Notes: generated by a model not told the origin, from the sequence alone. A stretch of 15,666 nt of DNA from JBBQHM01 sp038323965 (GCA_038323965.1 JBBQHM010000048.1:1-15666), one strand, 5' to 3'. Positions 1 through 7,421 are shown, counted from the first letter of the stretch. Translations and numbers: made by a program.

Positions 1-1
1 G

Positions 2-442
2 TCGGCACCGGAAGGGGCGAAGGATGTTACGTTCACCAACCCGGACGGCCAGGCGCGCGCGGGCACCGCAATCCTAACAGTAGGAGCCGGATCAGGGACG
101 CCAACTCCGACCCCGTCACCCACCGCAACGGTAAGTCCGACTCCGACTCCCACTCCCACTCCCACTCCCACGCCAACCCCAACCCCTGCTGTTTCGACGC
201 CGACAATCTCTCCAAACGGCGGGTCTTTCAGGAGGCGCGCGACAGTTAGTATCAGCGATGCGACTCCAGGCTCTACCATCTACTACACTGTGGACGGGAC
301 TACCCCGACGACATCGTCCCCCATTTACACCGCTCCATTGACCATTAGCGGGCGCCATCGGACGATCACAGTCGAAGCGATCGCGACGAAGGCTGGCATC
401 CCGGACAGTGGCGTAGCTATCGGCAGCTTCCGATTCAGGTAA
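2..442 (+). CDS. C-terminal part of a secreted/surface protein with PT-rich linker and chitobiase C-terminal-like domain (5' end missing)
   Basis: The open frame enters from outside the window and ends at TAA 440-442, giving 146 visible residues. The first ~30 residues (containing DVTFTNPDGQ) resemble the end of an IPT/TIG-like or related Ig-like domain. They are followed by a Pro-Thr linker of alternating P and T (about residues 34-62), typical of extracellular multidomain proteins. The last ~80 residues (PTISPNGGSF, TIYYTVDGTTPT, SSPIYTAPL, then TVEAIATKAG) match the chitobiase/beta-hexosaminidase C-terminal domain family (CHB_HEX_C), a small beta-sandwich often appended to secreted enzymes and adhesins. 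The catalytic or main portion lies upstream, so the enzyme class cannot be told. The gene converges on the cyclic-nucleotide-binding gene with a 33-nt gap and no visible terminator hairpin. Domain assignment is by eye; the frame itself is secure because the composition and motifs are coherent. Confidence 0.8.
   Translation, partial: SAPEGAKDVTFTNPDGQARAGTAILTVGAGSGTPTPTPSPTATVSPTPTPTPTPTPTPTPTPAVSTPTISPNGGSFRRRATVSISDATPGSTIYYTVDGTTPTTSSPIYTAPLTISGRHRTITVEAIATKAGIPDSGVAIGSFRFR
137..184 (+). repeat. Hexanucleotide tandem repeat encoding the PT linker
   Basis: Eight consecutive 6-nt units (CCGACT x2, CCCACT x3, CCCACG, CCAACC x2) encode the Pro-Thr run of the overlying gene. Because the unit is two codons, gain or loss of copies would change linker length without shifting the frame. 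Confidence 0.85.
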
Positions 443-475
443 CTACCGCCGCAGACTTGGAGGCGACCCGAACGA

Positions 476-1381
476 TCATTCGCGAGCGCGGGTCACATCC
501 GCCGCCTCGAACGGGTTCCGCACCGCTTCAGTCGCGCGATCTTCGTTCGAATCGCGGACCGCGTGCAGAATCTCGGTCAGCAACAACTCGTTTTTCAGGT
601 TGAGTTGATAATCGAGGTCTGCGCGCAGCCGATCTTTTTGCACCTGCCGATTCTGCGACATCATGATGATGGGCGCCTGCAGCGCTGCGATCGCGCCGAG
701 GACAAGGTTCAAAAAGGTGAATGGAAACGGGTCGAATGGAGTGCGCGAAAGCAGAACGCTGTTCACCGTGATCCAAACGACAAAGAGCGCGATCGCAAAC
801 GAGATGAATTTCCAGCTACCGCCGAACTCCGCGAGCTTGTCGGCCGCGCGATCCGCCCGAGTGATCCGAGAATCTTCCTCGGCGTTCGCGTTGCGCGCGA
901 CGCGATGGCGCAGCAGATCGTCCGTTCGCCGGAGCCGGCGCGACATCGCCGCCAGCATTTCAACCGGGATGCGCGGGTCGCTCCCGATAAACGCCAGAAA
1001 ATCTTCCCGCTCGAGCACGGCAAGCCTTGTTGTCGCCTCCGCGATGGCGTCGGCCGATCGGCCATGACCGTCGATCATTGCCATCTCTCCGAAAAAATCG
1101 CCGCGCCCCAGCTCTGCCAGGATCGCCTCGCGACCGTCAGCATCGGTCACGCTGATACGCACCCGTCCCTGGTCAATGAGATACATCGATTCGCCAGGGC
1201 TACCGGCGCGGAAGATGGTAGAGCCCGACGGAAAGTCCTTCAGGCTGACCAGCGTGCAGAGCTTTTCGGCGGCATCGTCGTCCAGGCCGGCAAAAAGCGG
1301 GACGCGCCGCAACGACGCTAATTGGTCGAGCGCGCTTCCGGAAGAATGTGCAGCGGTAGTCGGCTCGTGCACCGTGGACAT
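476..1381 (-). CDS. Cyclic-nucleotide-binding domain plus DUF1003 membrane protein
   Basis: A 301-residue protein starting at ATG 1381. Residues ~28-145 form a cNMP-binding (CRP/PKA-type) domain, with the phosphate-binding-cassette pattern FGEMAMIDGHGRSADA (97-112) including the Gly-Glu pair and Arg108. Residues ~185-270 are a DUF1003 domain: a tryptophan-led first helix (W190 to ~211), a DPFPFTFLNL turn, a second helix (~222-241) and the signature MSQNRQ..KDR.RA..DY..NLK. It probably sits in the inner membrane with the nucleotide domain in the cytoplasm, so nucleotide binding could control the membrane part, but the function of DUF1003 is unknown. No DNA-binding helix-turn-helix follows the cNMP domain, so it is not a CRP-type transcription factor. 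No clear ribosome-binding site precedes the start. It lies 59 nt downstream of the DUF1328 gene on the same strand and may be co-transcribed. Confidence 0.88.
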   Translation of the reverse strand: MSTVHEPTTAAHSSGSALDQLASLRRVPLFAGLDDDAAEKLCTLVSLKDFPSGSTIFRAGSPGESMYLIDQGRVRISVTDADGREAILAELGRGDFFGEMAMIDGHGRSADAIAEATTRLAVLEREDFLAFIGSDPRIPVEMLAAMSRRLRRTDDLLRHRVARNANAEEDSRITRADRAADKLAEFGGSWKFISFAIALFVVWITVNSVLLSRTPFDPFPFTFLNLVLGAIAALQAPIIMMSQNRQVQKDRLRADLDYQLNLKNELLLTEILHAVRDSNEDRATEAVRNPFEAADVTRARE

Positions 1382-1440
1382 TGCACTAGTTTGCCATAGA
1401 CCAGCCCCGCGGCCAAGCCAAACCTCAACTCACCGTGCGG

Positions 1441-1614
1441 TTAGAGCATCTTCTTCGCGGCCACGGCGCCCAGGATGAAGAAAACAATACAAAGCAGCAG
1501 GAACAATCCGAACAGGAATTTGGCAATCCCGGCGGCTGCTACCGCGATTCCGGTGAATCCAAGAACTGCCGCTGCCAAGGCGATTACTAAAAAAATGACG
1601 GCCCATCTTAACAT
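1441..1614 (-). CDS. Small DUF1328 (YtjA-like) membrane protein
   Basis: A 57-residue protein, ATG at 1614 and TAA at 1441-1443. It begins MLRWAVIFLVIALAAAVLGF and is almost entirely hydrophobic: one helix at about 4-24, a second at about 31-52, and a basic C-terminal AAKKML. Start motif, length, the GFTGIA..AAGIAKFLF segment and the two-helix layout match the DUF1328/YtjA family, small inner-membrane proteins of unknown function that are often linked to envelope stress. A strong AGGAGGTA Shine-Dalgarno lies 7 nt upstream of the ATG, which makes the short gene convincing. It lies between pyrD (75-nt gap) and the cNMP/DUF1003 gene, all on the minus strand. An inverted repeat upstream could mask its ribosome-binding site. 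Confidence 0.88.
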   Translation of the reverse strand: MLRWAVIFLVIALAAAVLGFTGIAVAAAGIAKFLFGLFLLLCIVFFILGAVAAKKML

Positions 1615-1620
1615 CTCAAA

Positions 1621-1628
1621 TACCTCCT
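1621..1628 (-). promoter_or_regulatory. Strong Shine-Dalgarno of the DUF1328 gene
   Basis: Read on the minus strand this is AGGAGGTA, ending 6-7 nt before the ATG at 1614. It is the best ribosome-binding site in the window and decides the start of this small gene. Confidence 0.85.
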
Positions 1629-1681
1629 GATTTGTAATCGCAAGAAGCTGACGTTCCGCGTGTTAACCACTTTGTCAGGAG
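1624..1681 (-). promoter_or_regulatory. Inverted repeat able to pair with the DUF1328 Shine-Dalgarno
   Basis: The arms CTCCTGA (1624-1630) and TCAGGAG (1675-1681) are perfect 7-bp complements separated by 44 nt. In the minus-strand transcript the upstream arm CUCCUGA would pair with UCAGGAG, which overlaps the Shine-Dalgarno; one G-U pair could extend the stem. The repeat is seen in the sequence; a regulatory role is inference, and the long loop makes the structure only moderately likely. Confidence 0.35.
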
Positions 1682-1689
1682 AGGCAGTC

Positions 1690-2682
1690 TTACCACGCCG
1701 CGATCTCCCGGATGAGTGCGGGACCGCGATAAACGAACCCGGTGTAGACCTGCAAAAGTCCGGCTCCGGCCTCGACTTTTTCCTGCGCTGAGGCCTGATC
1801 GAAAATCCCGCCGCATCCGATAATTGGCAGCTTTGTTTGCGCGGCGATATCCCGGATCAACGAAGTTGATTTCTCCCGCAACGGCGCGCCGCTCAAACCG
1901 CCTTCTTCATCTTTAGCGACTGCGATCGACGAGTGATCCAGCGTCGTATTCGTCGCAATCAGCCCAGCCGCACCGCCCTCTTCGCACGTCGTGATGATTT
2001 CAACGAGCTGCGACGGCGAAACATCGGGCGCGATTTTTACCATAATCGGTTTACGCGCGGCGTTGTCGTTTTGAATCGCATGCAGCAATCCACCTAACGA
2101 ATCGCCGGCTTGAAGCGATCGCAGCCCCGGCGTGTTCGGCGAGCTGACATTCAGCACGATGTAATCGGCATGCGAATGCAATCGCCGAAACGAATAGCGA
2201 TAGTCCTCGAACGCCTCGGCCAGCGGTGTCGACTTCGATTTTCCAATGTTAATTCCAATTGGAATCGCGGGCCATCGACCGGACCGGCGCAGCCGTTCCA
2301 AACGCCGCGCGACCACGTCCGCGCCGTCGTTGTTGAAGCCAAGACGATTGATGAGCGCCTGCTTTTCCGGTAGTCGGAAAATGCGCGGTTTGGGATTTCC
2401 GGGCTGTGCCTTCGCCGTGACGGTTCCGATTTCCGCAAAGCCAAATCCGAGAGCTTCCCAGGCGGGAAGGGCGACGCCGTTCTTATCAAAGCCGGCGGCA
2501 AGGCCGACGCGGTTCCTGAAATCGACACCGAACAAACTAATTGATTGCGTGATGGTGGAACCTGCAATCTGCCGCGCGAGCCAGGGCGGCGCGGCTCGCA
2601 GTAGCGACATCGCGACGTGGTGCGCCGTCTCCGGCGGAAGGGCAAAAAGTATCGGCCGAAGCGCAGAGTAAACGTCGATCAT
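1690..2682 (-). CDS. pyrD: Dihydroorotate dehydrogenase (quinone), class 2
   Basis: A 330-residue enzyme that oxidises dihydroorotate to orotate in pyrimidine synthesis, passing electrons through FMN to membrane quinone. The N-terminal ~45 residues form the short amphipathic extension (LFALPPETAHHVAMSLLR) that marks class 2 enzymes and docks to the inner membrane. Seen in the barrel: VGLAAGFDKNG (59-69), EIGTVTAKAQPGNPKPR (84-100), INRLGFNNDG (111-120), the catalytic-loop motif NVSSPNTPGLR (178-188; Ser181 is the expected base), IATNTT (242-247) and the FMN-phosphate segment GCGGI (289-293) to VYTGFVYRGP. Length is normal (E. coli 336). Its ATG at 2682 overlaps the mnmE stop by 4 nt (ATGA), so the two are probably translationally coupled in one operon with hisC. 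Confidence 0.97.
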   Translation of the reverse strand: MIDVYSALRPILFALPPETAHHVAMSLLRAAPPWLARQIAGSTITQSISLFGVDFRNRVGLAAGFDKNGVALPAWEALGFGFAEIGTVTAKAQPGNPKPRIFRLPEKQALINRLGFNNDGADVVARRLERLRRSGRWPAIPIGINIGKSKSTPLAEAFEDYRYSFRRLHSHADYIVLNVSSPNTPGLRSLQAGDSLGGLLHAIQNDNAARKPIMVKIAPDVSPSQLVEIITTCEEGGAAGLIATNTTLDHSSIAVAKDEEGGLSGAPLREKSTSLIRDIAAQTKLPIIGCGGIFDQASAQEKVEAGAGLLQVYTGFVYRGPALIREIAAW

Positions 2683-4043
2683 TTGCCGATGCAGAATTGA
2701 CTAAAGATCGCGTCCCGCACCGCTTCATCGTCCGATTCACCGATGACGGTTTCTATCGCGGAAATGGCTTCACGTAAATCGAGCGCAACGTATTCCGCAG
2801 AAATGCCTGCGCGCACGTTATCCCGGGCACGCTCCAGCGCGGAAAGTGTCTCGCGCAATCCCGCGGCGTGACGCGCGTTGACCGCGGCTGCGCTCTCGGA
2901 TTGCAGGTTTCCGATGCTCGCTAGTATCGCGCGCTCGAGCGAATCGAACCCCGCTGCAGTCACGCAGGAGATGCGAAGTGCCCGCTCATCCTGCCAATCG
3001 GCGTGCTCAGCCAGATCGCATTTATTAAGAATAAGAAGCGTATTGTGGCCGGGCGTGACCTCCGCCGGCCGCGCCGCGCTCACGTCCACAACCAGCAGGC
3101 GGACATCGGCAGTTCCGAGCGCCTTGTGCGTGCGCATAACGCCGGCGCTCTCGAGTTCGTCACTCGTGGCGCGGAGGCCCGCGGTGTCCTGCAGCCGCAC
3201 CGCGACGCCGCCGAGATTTATGGATTCTTCCAGCGTGTCACGCGTCGTCCCCGGAATCGCGCTGACGATGGCGCGTTCGTAACCCAGCAGTCGATTCAGC
3301 AGACTCGATTTGCCCGCGTTCGTCGGCCCGTAAATCACGATACGAACGCCTTCGCGCAGAATGCGTCCACGATTCTCGGTGGCGATCAGATCGCGGATTT
3401 TGGGGAGCAAAATCTCGATGCGCGTCGCGAGATTTTCTCCTTCATCCGGTGCGATTCCCTCCGCCGGAAAATCGATTCCCGCATCGACGTGTGCCAGCGT
3501 GACGACAAGGTCATCGCGAATTTCCCGGAAGCGTTCGCCCAGCTTTCCCTCGAGCTGCTCAGTGGCGGCGCGCAACGCCAGATCGGTATTCGCGCGAATG
3601 AGATCGATCACCGCCTCGGCCTGGGTGAGATCCATTTTGCCGTTGAGATAGGCGCGTTCGGTGAACTCGCCGGGCCGCGCCGCGCGCGCGCCGGACTTCA
3701 AACACGCTGCCAGCACGCGCGCCGTGACCAGCATGCCGCCGTGACAACTGATCTCGATTAGATCTTCGCCGGTATAACTCTGCGGTGATCGATGCACCGA
3801 CAGCACCACCTGGTCGATGACCTCTTCGCCGAGAAACATTTCACCCAGATGCTGGACGGCAGTCGCGCATGCGGACGGCTTTTGTTTTCCGCGGAAAATT
3901 GAGTCCGCGATTTCAATGGCGGTCAGACCTGAAAGACGAACCACCGCGATGGCGCCTTCGCCGGGCGGAGTTGAAATCGCCGCGATCGTATCCGCGGAAA
4001 TTATAGGCGTGTCTTGAGCACGTCCGACAGCGCGGCGATGCAT
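2679..4043 (-). CDS. mnmE: tRNA uridine-5-carboxymethylaminomethyl modification GTPase MnmE
   Basis: With the ATG at 4043 the protein has 454 residues, the E. coli length. MnmE works with MnmG to modify wobble U34 of several tRNAs. Seen in order: N-terminal formyl-THF-binding domain starting DTIAAISTPPGEGAIAVVRLSG (18-39), helical region with PGEFTERAYLNGKMDLTQAEA (124-144), G domain with P-loop GPTNAGKS (239-246), GTTRD (265-269), DTAG (286-289) and NKCD (340-343), and the C-terminal FCIGK with the conserved Cys451. A longer GTG start at 4085 exists, but the ATG at 4043 has GGAGG 10 nt upstream and gives the family length, so I chose it. The gene still overlaps the end of hisC by 43 nt. The downstream end overlaps pyrD by 4 nt. 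Confidence 0.96.
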   Translation of the reverse strand: MHRRAVGRAQDTPIISADTIAAISTPPGEGAIAVVRLSGLTAIEIADSIFRGKQKPSACATAVQHLGEMFLGEEVIDQVVLSVHRSPQSYTGEDLIEISCHGGMLVTARVLAACLKSGARAARPGEFTERAYLNGKMDLTQAEAVIDLIRANTDLALRAATEQLEGKLGERFREIRDDLVVTLAHVDAGIDFPAEGIAPDEGENLATRIEILLPKIRDLIATENRGRILREGVRIVIYGPTNAGKSSLLNRLLGYERAIVSAIPGTTRDTLEESINLGGVAVRLQDTAGLRATSDELESAGVMRTHKALGTADVRLLVVDVSAARPAEVTPGHNTLLILNKCDLAEHADWQDERALRISCVTAAGFDSLERAILASIGNLQSESAAAVNARHAAGLRETLSALERARDNVRAGISAEYVALDLREAISAIETVIGESDDEAVRDAIFSQFCIGK

Positions 4044-5104
4044 CGTCGATTTTCCTCCATCGTTCCGACTGAAATGCGGACCCACTCGGGAAGTTGATAA
4101 CCGCCCATTGCGCGCACAATCACATGTCGCTCCAGCAGGGCGCGAAACACCGCGGGCCCGTCTCCCACGTTCACGAGAATAAAGTTTGCCGCGGCGGGCA
4201 CGAAGGTCAGTCCAAGGCGCGCAAACTCATCCTGCAAATATGCGCGGCCTTCATCGGTGACATGCTTCGTCTCCGCGTAATGCGCCACGTCGTCGAGCGC
4301 CGCGCGGGCGCCGATCTGGCCAATGCCGTTGACGTTAAATGGTTCGCGCGTTTTGTGCAGAATCTCGATTAGTTCTGACGGTGCAATGCCGTAGCCGACC
4401 CGCAGGCTCGCGAGCCCGGCGATTTTAGAAAACGTGCGCAGCACGATCACGCGCCGGTGTTCGCGAACGTGCCGCAACGTGTCCGGCGGATCACTGAGAA
4501 ACTCGTAGTAAGCTTCGTCGAGACAAACCACCACGCGTGGTGGAACTCGCGCCAGCAGGTCGTCGATCTGGTCCGACGAGAGCAGCGTGCCAGTGGGATT
4601 ATTCGGGTTCGCGACAAAAACGATTTTGGTGCGCGCAGTGATGGCGCCGAGTAACGCGCCTACATCCTGCGCGAAATTCCTATCAGGGGCTTCAACCGTC
4701 CGCGCCCCGAACAGGGCCGCGATAATTTTGTAGGCCACGAACGCGTGCTGCGAGGTAACGACCTCGTCGCCCGGCTGGAGCAAGGCGTGTCCCAGAAATT
4801 CAATGATCTCGTTCGAGCCGTTACCCAGAATGATGTTGTTGCGGTCGACACTTAGTTTCTCCGCCAGTTTTTCGCGGAGATAATAGCCGCCGCCATCGGG
4901 ATAAAGCTGCGCGCGCTCCAGCGCTTCCCGCATTGCTGCCACGGCGAGGGGCGACGGGCCGAGCGGATTTTCGTTGGAAGCGAGCTTGATGATCTCAGCC
5001 GGGTCGCAGCCCAGTTCGCGTGCTGTTTCCTCGATCGGTTTCCCCGGTTGATAAACGGCGAGCGCCTGCAATTGCGGATTGGCGATGTCCCAGAGCGACT
5101 GCAT
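4001..5104 (-). CDS. hisC: Histidinol-phosphate aminotransferase
   Basis: A 367-residue fold-type I PLP enzyme converting imidazole-acetol phosphate and glutamate to histidinol phosphate in histidine synthesis. Motifs: IIKLASNENPLGPSP (38-52), LGNGSNEII (93-101), ANPNNPTGT (165-173), CLDEAYYEF (194-202), the PLP lysine K227 in TFSKIAGLASLRVGYG (224-239) and the C-terminal VRISVGTMEEN (342-352) with the substrate-phosphate arginine. A GTG at 5203 would add 33 residues, but these run into the divergent neighbour and do not look like HisC; ATG 5104 gives the family-typical MQSLWDIANPQLQALAVYQPGKP-type start. The related aromatic aminotransferases share this fold, so dual activity is possible. 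It heads the hisC-mnmE-pyrD operon; no other his genes are in the window. Confidence 0.93.
   Translation of the reverse strand: MQSLWDIANPQLQALAVYQPGKPIEETARELGCDPAEIIKLASNENPLGPSPLAVAAMREALERAQLYPDGGGYYLREKLAEKLSVDRNNIILGNGSNEIIEFLGHALLQPGDEVVTSQHAFVAYKIIAALFGARTVEAPDRNFAQDVGALLGAITARTKIVFVANPNNPTGTLLSSDQIDDLLARVPPRVVVCLDEAYYEFLSDPPDTLRHVREHRRVIVLRTFSKIAGLASLRVGYGIAPSELIEILHKTREPFNVNGIGQIGARAALDDVAHYAETKHVTDEGRAYLQDEFARLGLTFVPAAANFILVNVGDGPAVFRALLERHVIVRAMGGYQLPEWVRISVGTMEENRRCIAALSDVLKTRL
4054..4058 (-). promoter_or_regulatory. Shine-Dalgarno that decides the mnmE start
   Basis: GGAGG on the minus strand, 10 nt before ATG 4043 and inside the hisC coding end. It supports the 454-residue mnmE over the 468-residue version from GTG 4085. 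Confidence 0.6.
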
Positions 5105-5114
5105 CGCGCCGAAT

Positions 5115-5128
5115 CTAATCGGGATTAG
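5115..5128. promoter_or_regulatory. Small palindrome in the hisC / LAB_N divergent spacer
   Basis: CTAATC-GG-GATTAG is a perfect 6-bp inverted repeat with a 2-nt centre, 11 nt upstream of the hisC ATG and in the only spacer between two divergent genes. It could be an operator, but this is a positional guess only. Confidence 0.25.
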
Positions 5129-5184
5129 CGCGATGAACAGAATGAAGGAAAGGCGGCGGCTTGCGACGACGCGCTGCCGATGCG

Positions 5185-5496
5185 ATGGACAAAACTCTGA
5201 CACCTTATCTGCATAACCTCTGGTCGAATCTATCGGGTCAAATCACGTTTTGGACCGTGTTTGGACTTATCGCGAACGGTCTTTTCGCCAGCCGTTTCAT
5301 CGTGCAATGGTACGTCTCGGAAAAGCTGAAGCAGAGCGTGATCCCGGTGCAGTTCTGGTATCTCAGCATTGCCGGCAGTCTCATGATGCTGGTTTACGCG
5401 ATCTACATCGGCAAAGTGCCGCTCATCCTCGGTTTTCTGTTTCCGACAATCATTTACGTGCGGAACCTGATACTCATTCGCAAGGGTCGTAAGTGA
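5185..5496 (+). CDS. LAB_N (lipid A biosynthesis N-terminal-like) small membrane protein
   Basis: A 103-residue protein from ATG 5185; an in-frame TTG at 5161 would add eight residues that read into the hisC upstream region. Three hydrophobic helices are visible: about 19-41, 53-75 and 77-97. The motifs SRFIVQWYVSEK (36-47), SVIPVQFWYLSIAGS (50-64) and FPTIIYVRNLILI (85-97) match the LAB_N domain (PF07578), found alone or at the N terminus of some LpxB-type proteins and often near envelope glycosyltransferases. The family has no proven biochemical role; an involvement in lipid-linked sugar metabolism is an inference from other genomes, and no glycosyltransferase is adjacent here. Divergent from hisC by 80 nt and 47 nt upstream of the cysteine desulfurase. 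No clear Shine-Dalgarno. Confidence 0.87.
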   Translation: MDKTLTPYLHNLWSNLSGQITFWTVFGLIANGLFASRFIVQWYVSEKLKQSVIPVQFWYLSIAGSLMMLVYAIYIGKVPLILGFLFPTIIYVRNLILIRKGRK

Positions 5497-5543
5497 AAAT
5501 GGCGCGGAGTTGAATCGCGCAAGGCGAGTTCTAGCTTGGCAAG

Positions 5544-6731
5544 GTGGGCGCCGAACACCTCACTTATTTAGATAACAACGCGACGACGCAGCCGGATCCG
5601 GCTGTGGTGGAGGCGATGCTGCCATTTTTGCGGGACGAATACGCGAATCCTTCCAGCGGTTACGCGTGCGCCGCACGGGTACGCGAGGCGATTGAAAACG
5701 CGCGCGCTCAAGTGGCGGCGCTGCTGGGGTGTGATGCCCCGGAAATTCTTTTCACCAGCGGCGGCACGGAAGCGAACAACACCGCTTTCCATTCCGCGCT
5801 GCAAATGTTCCCGGCGCGGCGGCATATCGTGACGACGGCAGTCGAGCACAGCGCGGTCCTCCGGGTCGCGCGCGCCTACGAGCAGCGGGGTTACGAAGTG
5901 ACGTTTGCTGGCGTGCGCGAAGATGGTTCGGTCGATGTCGATGAAGTGCGCGCAGCTCTCCGCGATGACACTGCGATCCTATCCGCGATGTGGGCGAACA
6001 ATGAGACAGGCGTGATTTTCCCGGTCGAAGAATTGGCGCAGCTGGCGCGCGAGCGCGGAGTTTTGTTTCACACCGACGCGGTCCAGGCTGCCGGTAAAAT
6101 TCCGATCCGGATGCGCGAATCCGCCATGCCTATGCTTTCCATCGCGGGGCATAAACTTCACGGACCGAAAGGCATCGGCGCGCTTTATGTAAATAAGCGC
6201 ACGCGCTTTCGTCCGTTGCTTATCGGGGGCAGTCACGAAAACGAACGCCGCGCCGGAACGGAGAATGTCGTTGGAATCATTGGGCTCGGCAAAGCCGCGG
6301 AGGTCGCGGGCAGAATGCTGGGCGCGGAGAGGGCGCGGACGGCTGCGATGCGGGATCGCTTTGAGTCCGCAACGCTGAAAAGGATCGACGGGACGGTCGT
6401 CAATGGCGCGGGCGCTGAGCGATTACCCAATACTTCCAGTCTGCGTTTTCACGGCGTCGATTCAGGCGCTGCGCTCTTGCTGCTGGATCTGCAGCAGATT
6501 TGTTGTTCGGCCGGTTCGGCCTGCAAAACGGGATCGGCCGAAGGGTCGCATGTCCTGCGCGCCATGGGTTTATCGAACGACGAAGCGCGTGGCGTCCTAC
6601 GTTTTTCGTTCGGACGATTTAACACGGACGACGATGTCGAGCGGGCAATTGAAGTTGTGCCGGGAGTCATCGCGAAAATACGTCAGGCCGATTCACGCGG
6701 GAAATCGCTGGCGCGCGCAGTCGGGGTCTAG
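5544..6731 (+). CDS. Cysteine desulfurase, NifS/IscS class
   Basis: A 395-residue PLP enzyme that removes sulfur from cysteine as a persulfide for Fe-S clusters, thiolated tRNA or cofactors. Motifs: YLDNNATTQPDP (8-19), SGGTEANN (72-79), EHSAV (101-105), ANNETG (151-156), HTDAVQAAGK (176-185), the PLP lysine K204 in SIAGHKLHGPKGIGALYV, RAGTENV (236-242) and the active-site loop CCSAGSACKTG, with Cys327 as the expected persulfide cysteine; the loop is group I-like. The start is GTG 5544: an in-frame TAG at 5532-5534 leaves no earlier start. No iscU, iscR, sufB or mnmA is adjacent, so the sulfur acceptor cannot be inferred and I give no symbol. Four nt separate its TAG from pdxH, which makes its cofactor. 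With MnmE nearby, tRNA U34 thiolation is a conceivable but unproven role. Confidence 0.94.
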   Translation: MGAEHLTYLDNNATTQPDPAVVEAMLPFLRDEYANPSSGYACAARVREAIENARAQVAALLGCDAPEILFTSGGTEANNTAFHSALQMFPARRHIVTTAVEHSAVLRVARAYEQRGYEVTFAGVREDGSVDVDEVRAALRDDTAILSAMWANNETGVIFPVEELAQLARERGVLFHTDAVQAAGKIPIRMRESAMPMLSIAGHKLHGPKGIGALYVNKRTRFRPLLIGGSHENERRAGTENVVGIIGLGKAAEVAGRMLGAERARTAAMRDRFESATLKRIDGTVVNGAGAERLPNTSSLRFHGVDSGAALLLLDLQQICCSAGSACKTGSAEGSHVLRAMGLSNDEARGVLRFSFGRFNTDDDVERAIEVVPGVIAKIRQADSRGKSLARAVGV

Positions 6732-6735
6732 CGCG

Positions 6736-7380
6736 ATGTTGCCGAGCGAATTAGCCGCCATTCGACGGGACTACGCGGCGCGTGGATTACGCCGGGCCGA
6801 GCTTGATCCCGACCCGATCAAGCAATTTCTCAACTGGTTTACTGCTGCCGTTGAAGCGCAACTGCCGGACGTCAACGCGATGACGCTCGGGACCGTCTCG
6901 GGCGACGGACAGCCCAGCGCACGCGTCGTTTTATTGAAAGGGGTCGATCACGACGGTTTCGTATTTTTCACAAATTATTTGAGCGACAAGGGCCGCGAGA
7001 TGGAAGCGAACAACCGGGTTTCGCTGACGTTTTTCTGGGACCAACTCGAACGCCAGGTTCGGGTGCAGGGACGCGTCGAGAAAACGTCGCGCGAAGAATC
7101 GGTACGTTATTTCCAGTCGCGCCCTGCCGCCAGCCAGCTGGGCGCGTGGGCCTCGCATCAAAGCGAAGTGATCGATGGACGCCGGGTACTGGAAGCGCGT
7201 CTCGCGCAAATGACGGAGCGATTTGGCGACGAGGAGATCCCCTGTCCGCCGCATTGGGGCGGTTACCGCGTCACCCCCTCGGCCGTCGAATTCTGGCAAG
7301 GCCGGCCGAATCGGCTGCATGACCGCTTCCGCTATGCGCAGAAAGGCGACGCATGGGCGCTTGATCGGCTTGCCCCGTAG
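6736..7380 (+). CDS. pdxH: Pyridoxamine/pyridoxine 5'-phosphate oxidase
   Basis: A 214-residue FMN enzyme making pyridoxal 5'-phosphate, the last step of PLP synthesis and salvage. The frame stays open further upstream (to 6403) inside the desulfurase gene, but homology starts at ATG 6736 (MLPSELAAIRRDYAARGL). Motifs: DPIKQFLNWF, RVVLLKGVDHDGFVFFTNY with SDKGREMEANN, FFWDQLERQVRVQGRVEK, YFQSRPAASQLGAWAS.QS, and the C-terminal WGGYRVTP..VEFWQGRPNRLHDR ending RLAP, all canonical for PdxH. Length is normal (E. coli 218). It begins 4 nt after the cysteine desulfurase stop and is almost surely in the same transcript. Only a weak GGGGT lies in the right place for a ribosome-binding site, so translational coupling to the upstream gene is likely. 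Confidence 0.96.
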   Translation: MLPSELAAIRRDYAARGLRRAELDPDPIKQFLNWFTAAVEAQLPDVNAMTLGTVSGDGQPSARVVLLKGVDHDGFVFFTNYLSDKGREMEANNRVSLTFFWDQLERQVRVQGRVEKTSREESVRYFQSRPAASQLGAWASHQSEVIDGRRVLEARLAQMTERFGDEEIPCPPHWGGYRVTPSAVEFWQGRPNRLHDRFRYAQKGDAWALDRLAP

Positions 7381-7421
7381 TTGTAGGGGAGCGTACGGCA
7401 TCGCAATTCCGAATCCTTAGT

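Noticed and set aside
443..475. Possible bidirectional terminator between the convergent genes
   Set aside because: The 33-nt gap has no convincing inverted repeat or T-tract.
563..1321. 252-codon plus-strand frame opposite the cNMP/DUF1003 gene
   Set aside because: It is antisense to a gene with clear domain motifs, and the translation is Arg/His-rich with no family features.
3003..3761. 252-codon plus-strand frame opposite mnmE
   Set aside because: Shadow of mnmE, whose GTPase motifs are intact on the other strand.
5105..5203. N-terminal extension of hisC from GTG 5203
   Set aside because: It overlaps the divergent LAB_N gene start and is not HisC-like; ATG 5104 gives a normal N terminus.
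6403..6735. Upstream in-frame extension of pdxH into the desulfurase gene
   Set aside because: The extra 111 residues are out-of-frame desulfurase sequence; PdxH homology begins at ATG 6736.
7367..7388. CCCC...GGGG hairpin around the pdxH stop as a terminator
   Set aside because: Only a 4-bp stem with a 9-nt loop and no T-run.
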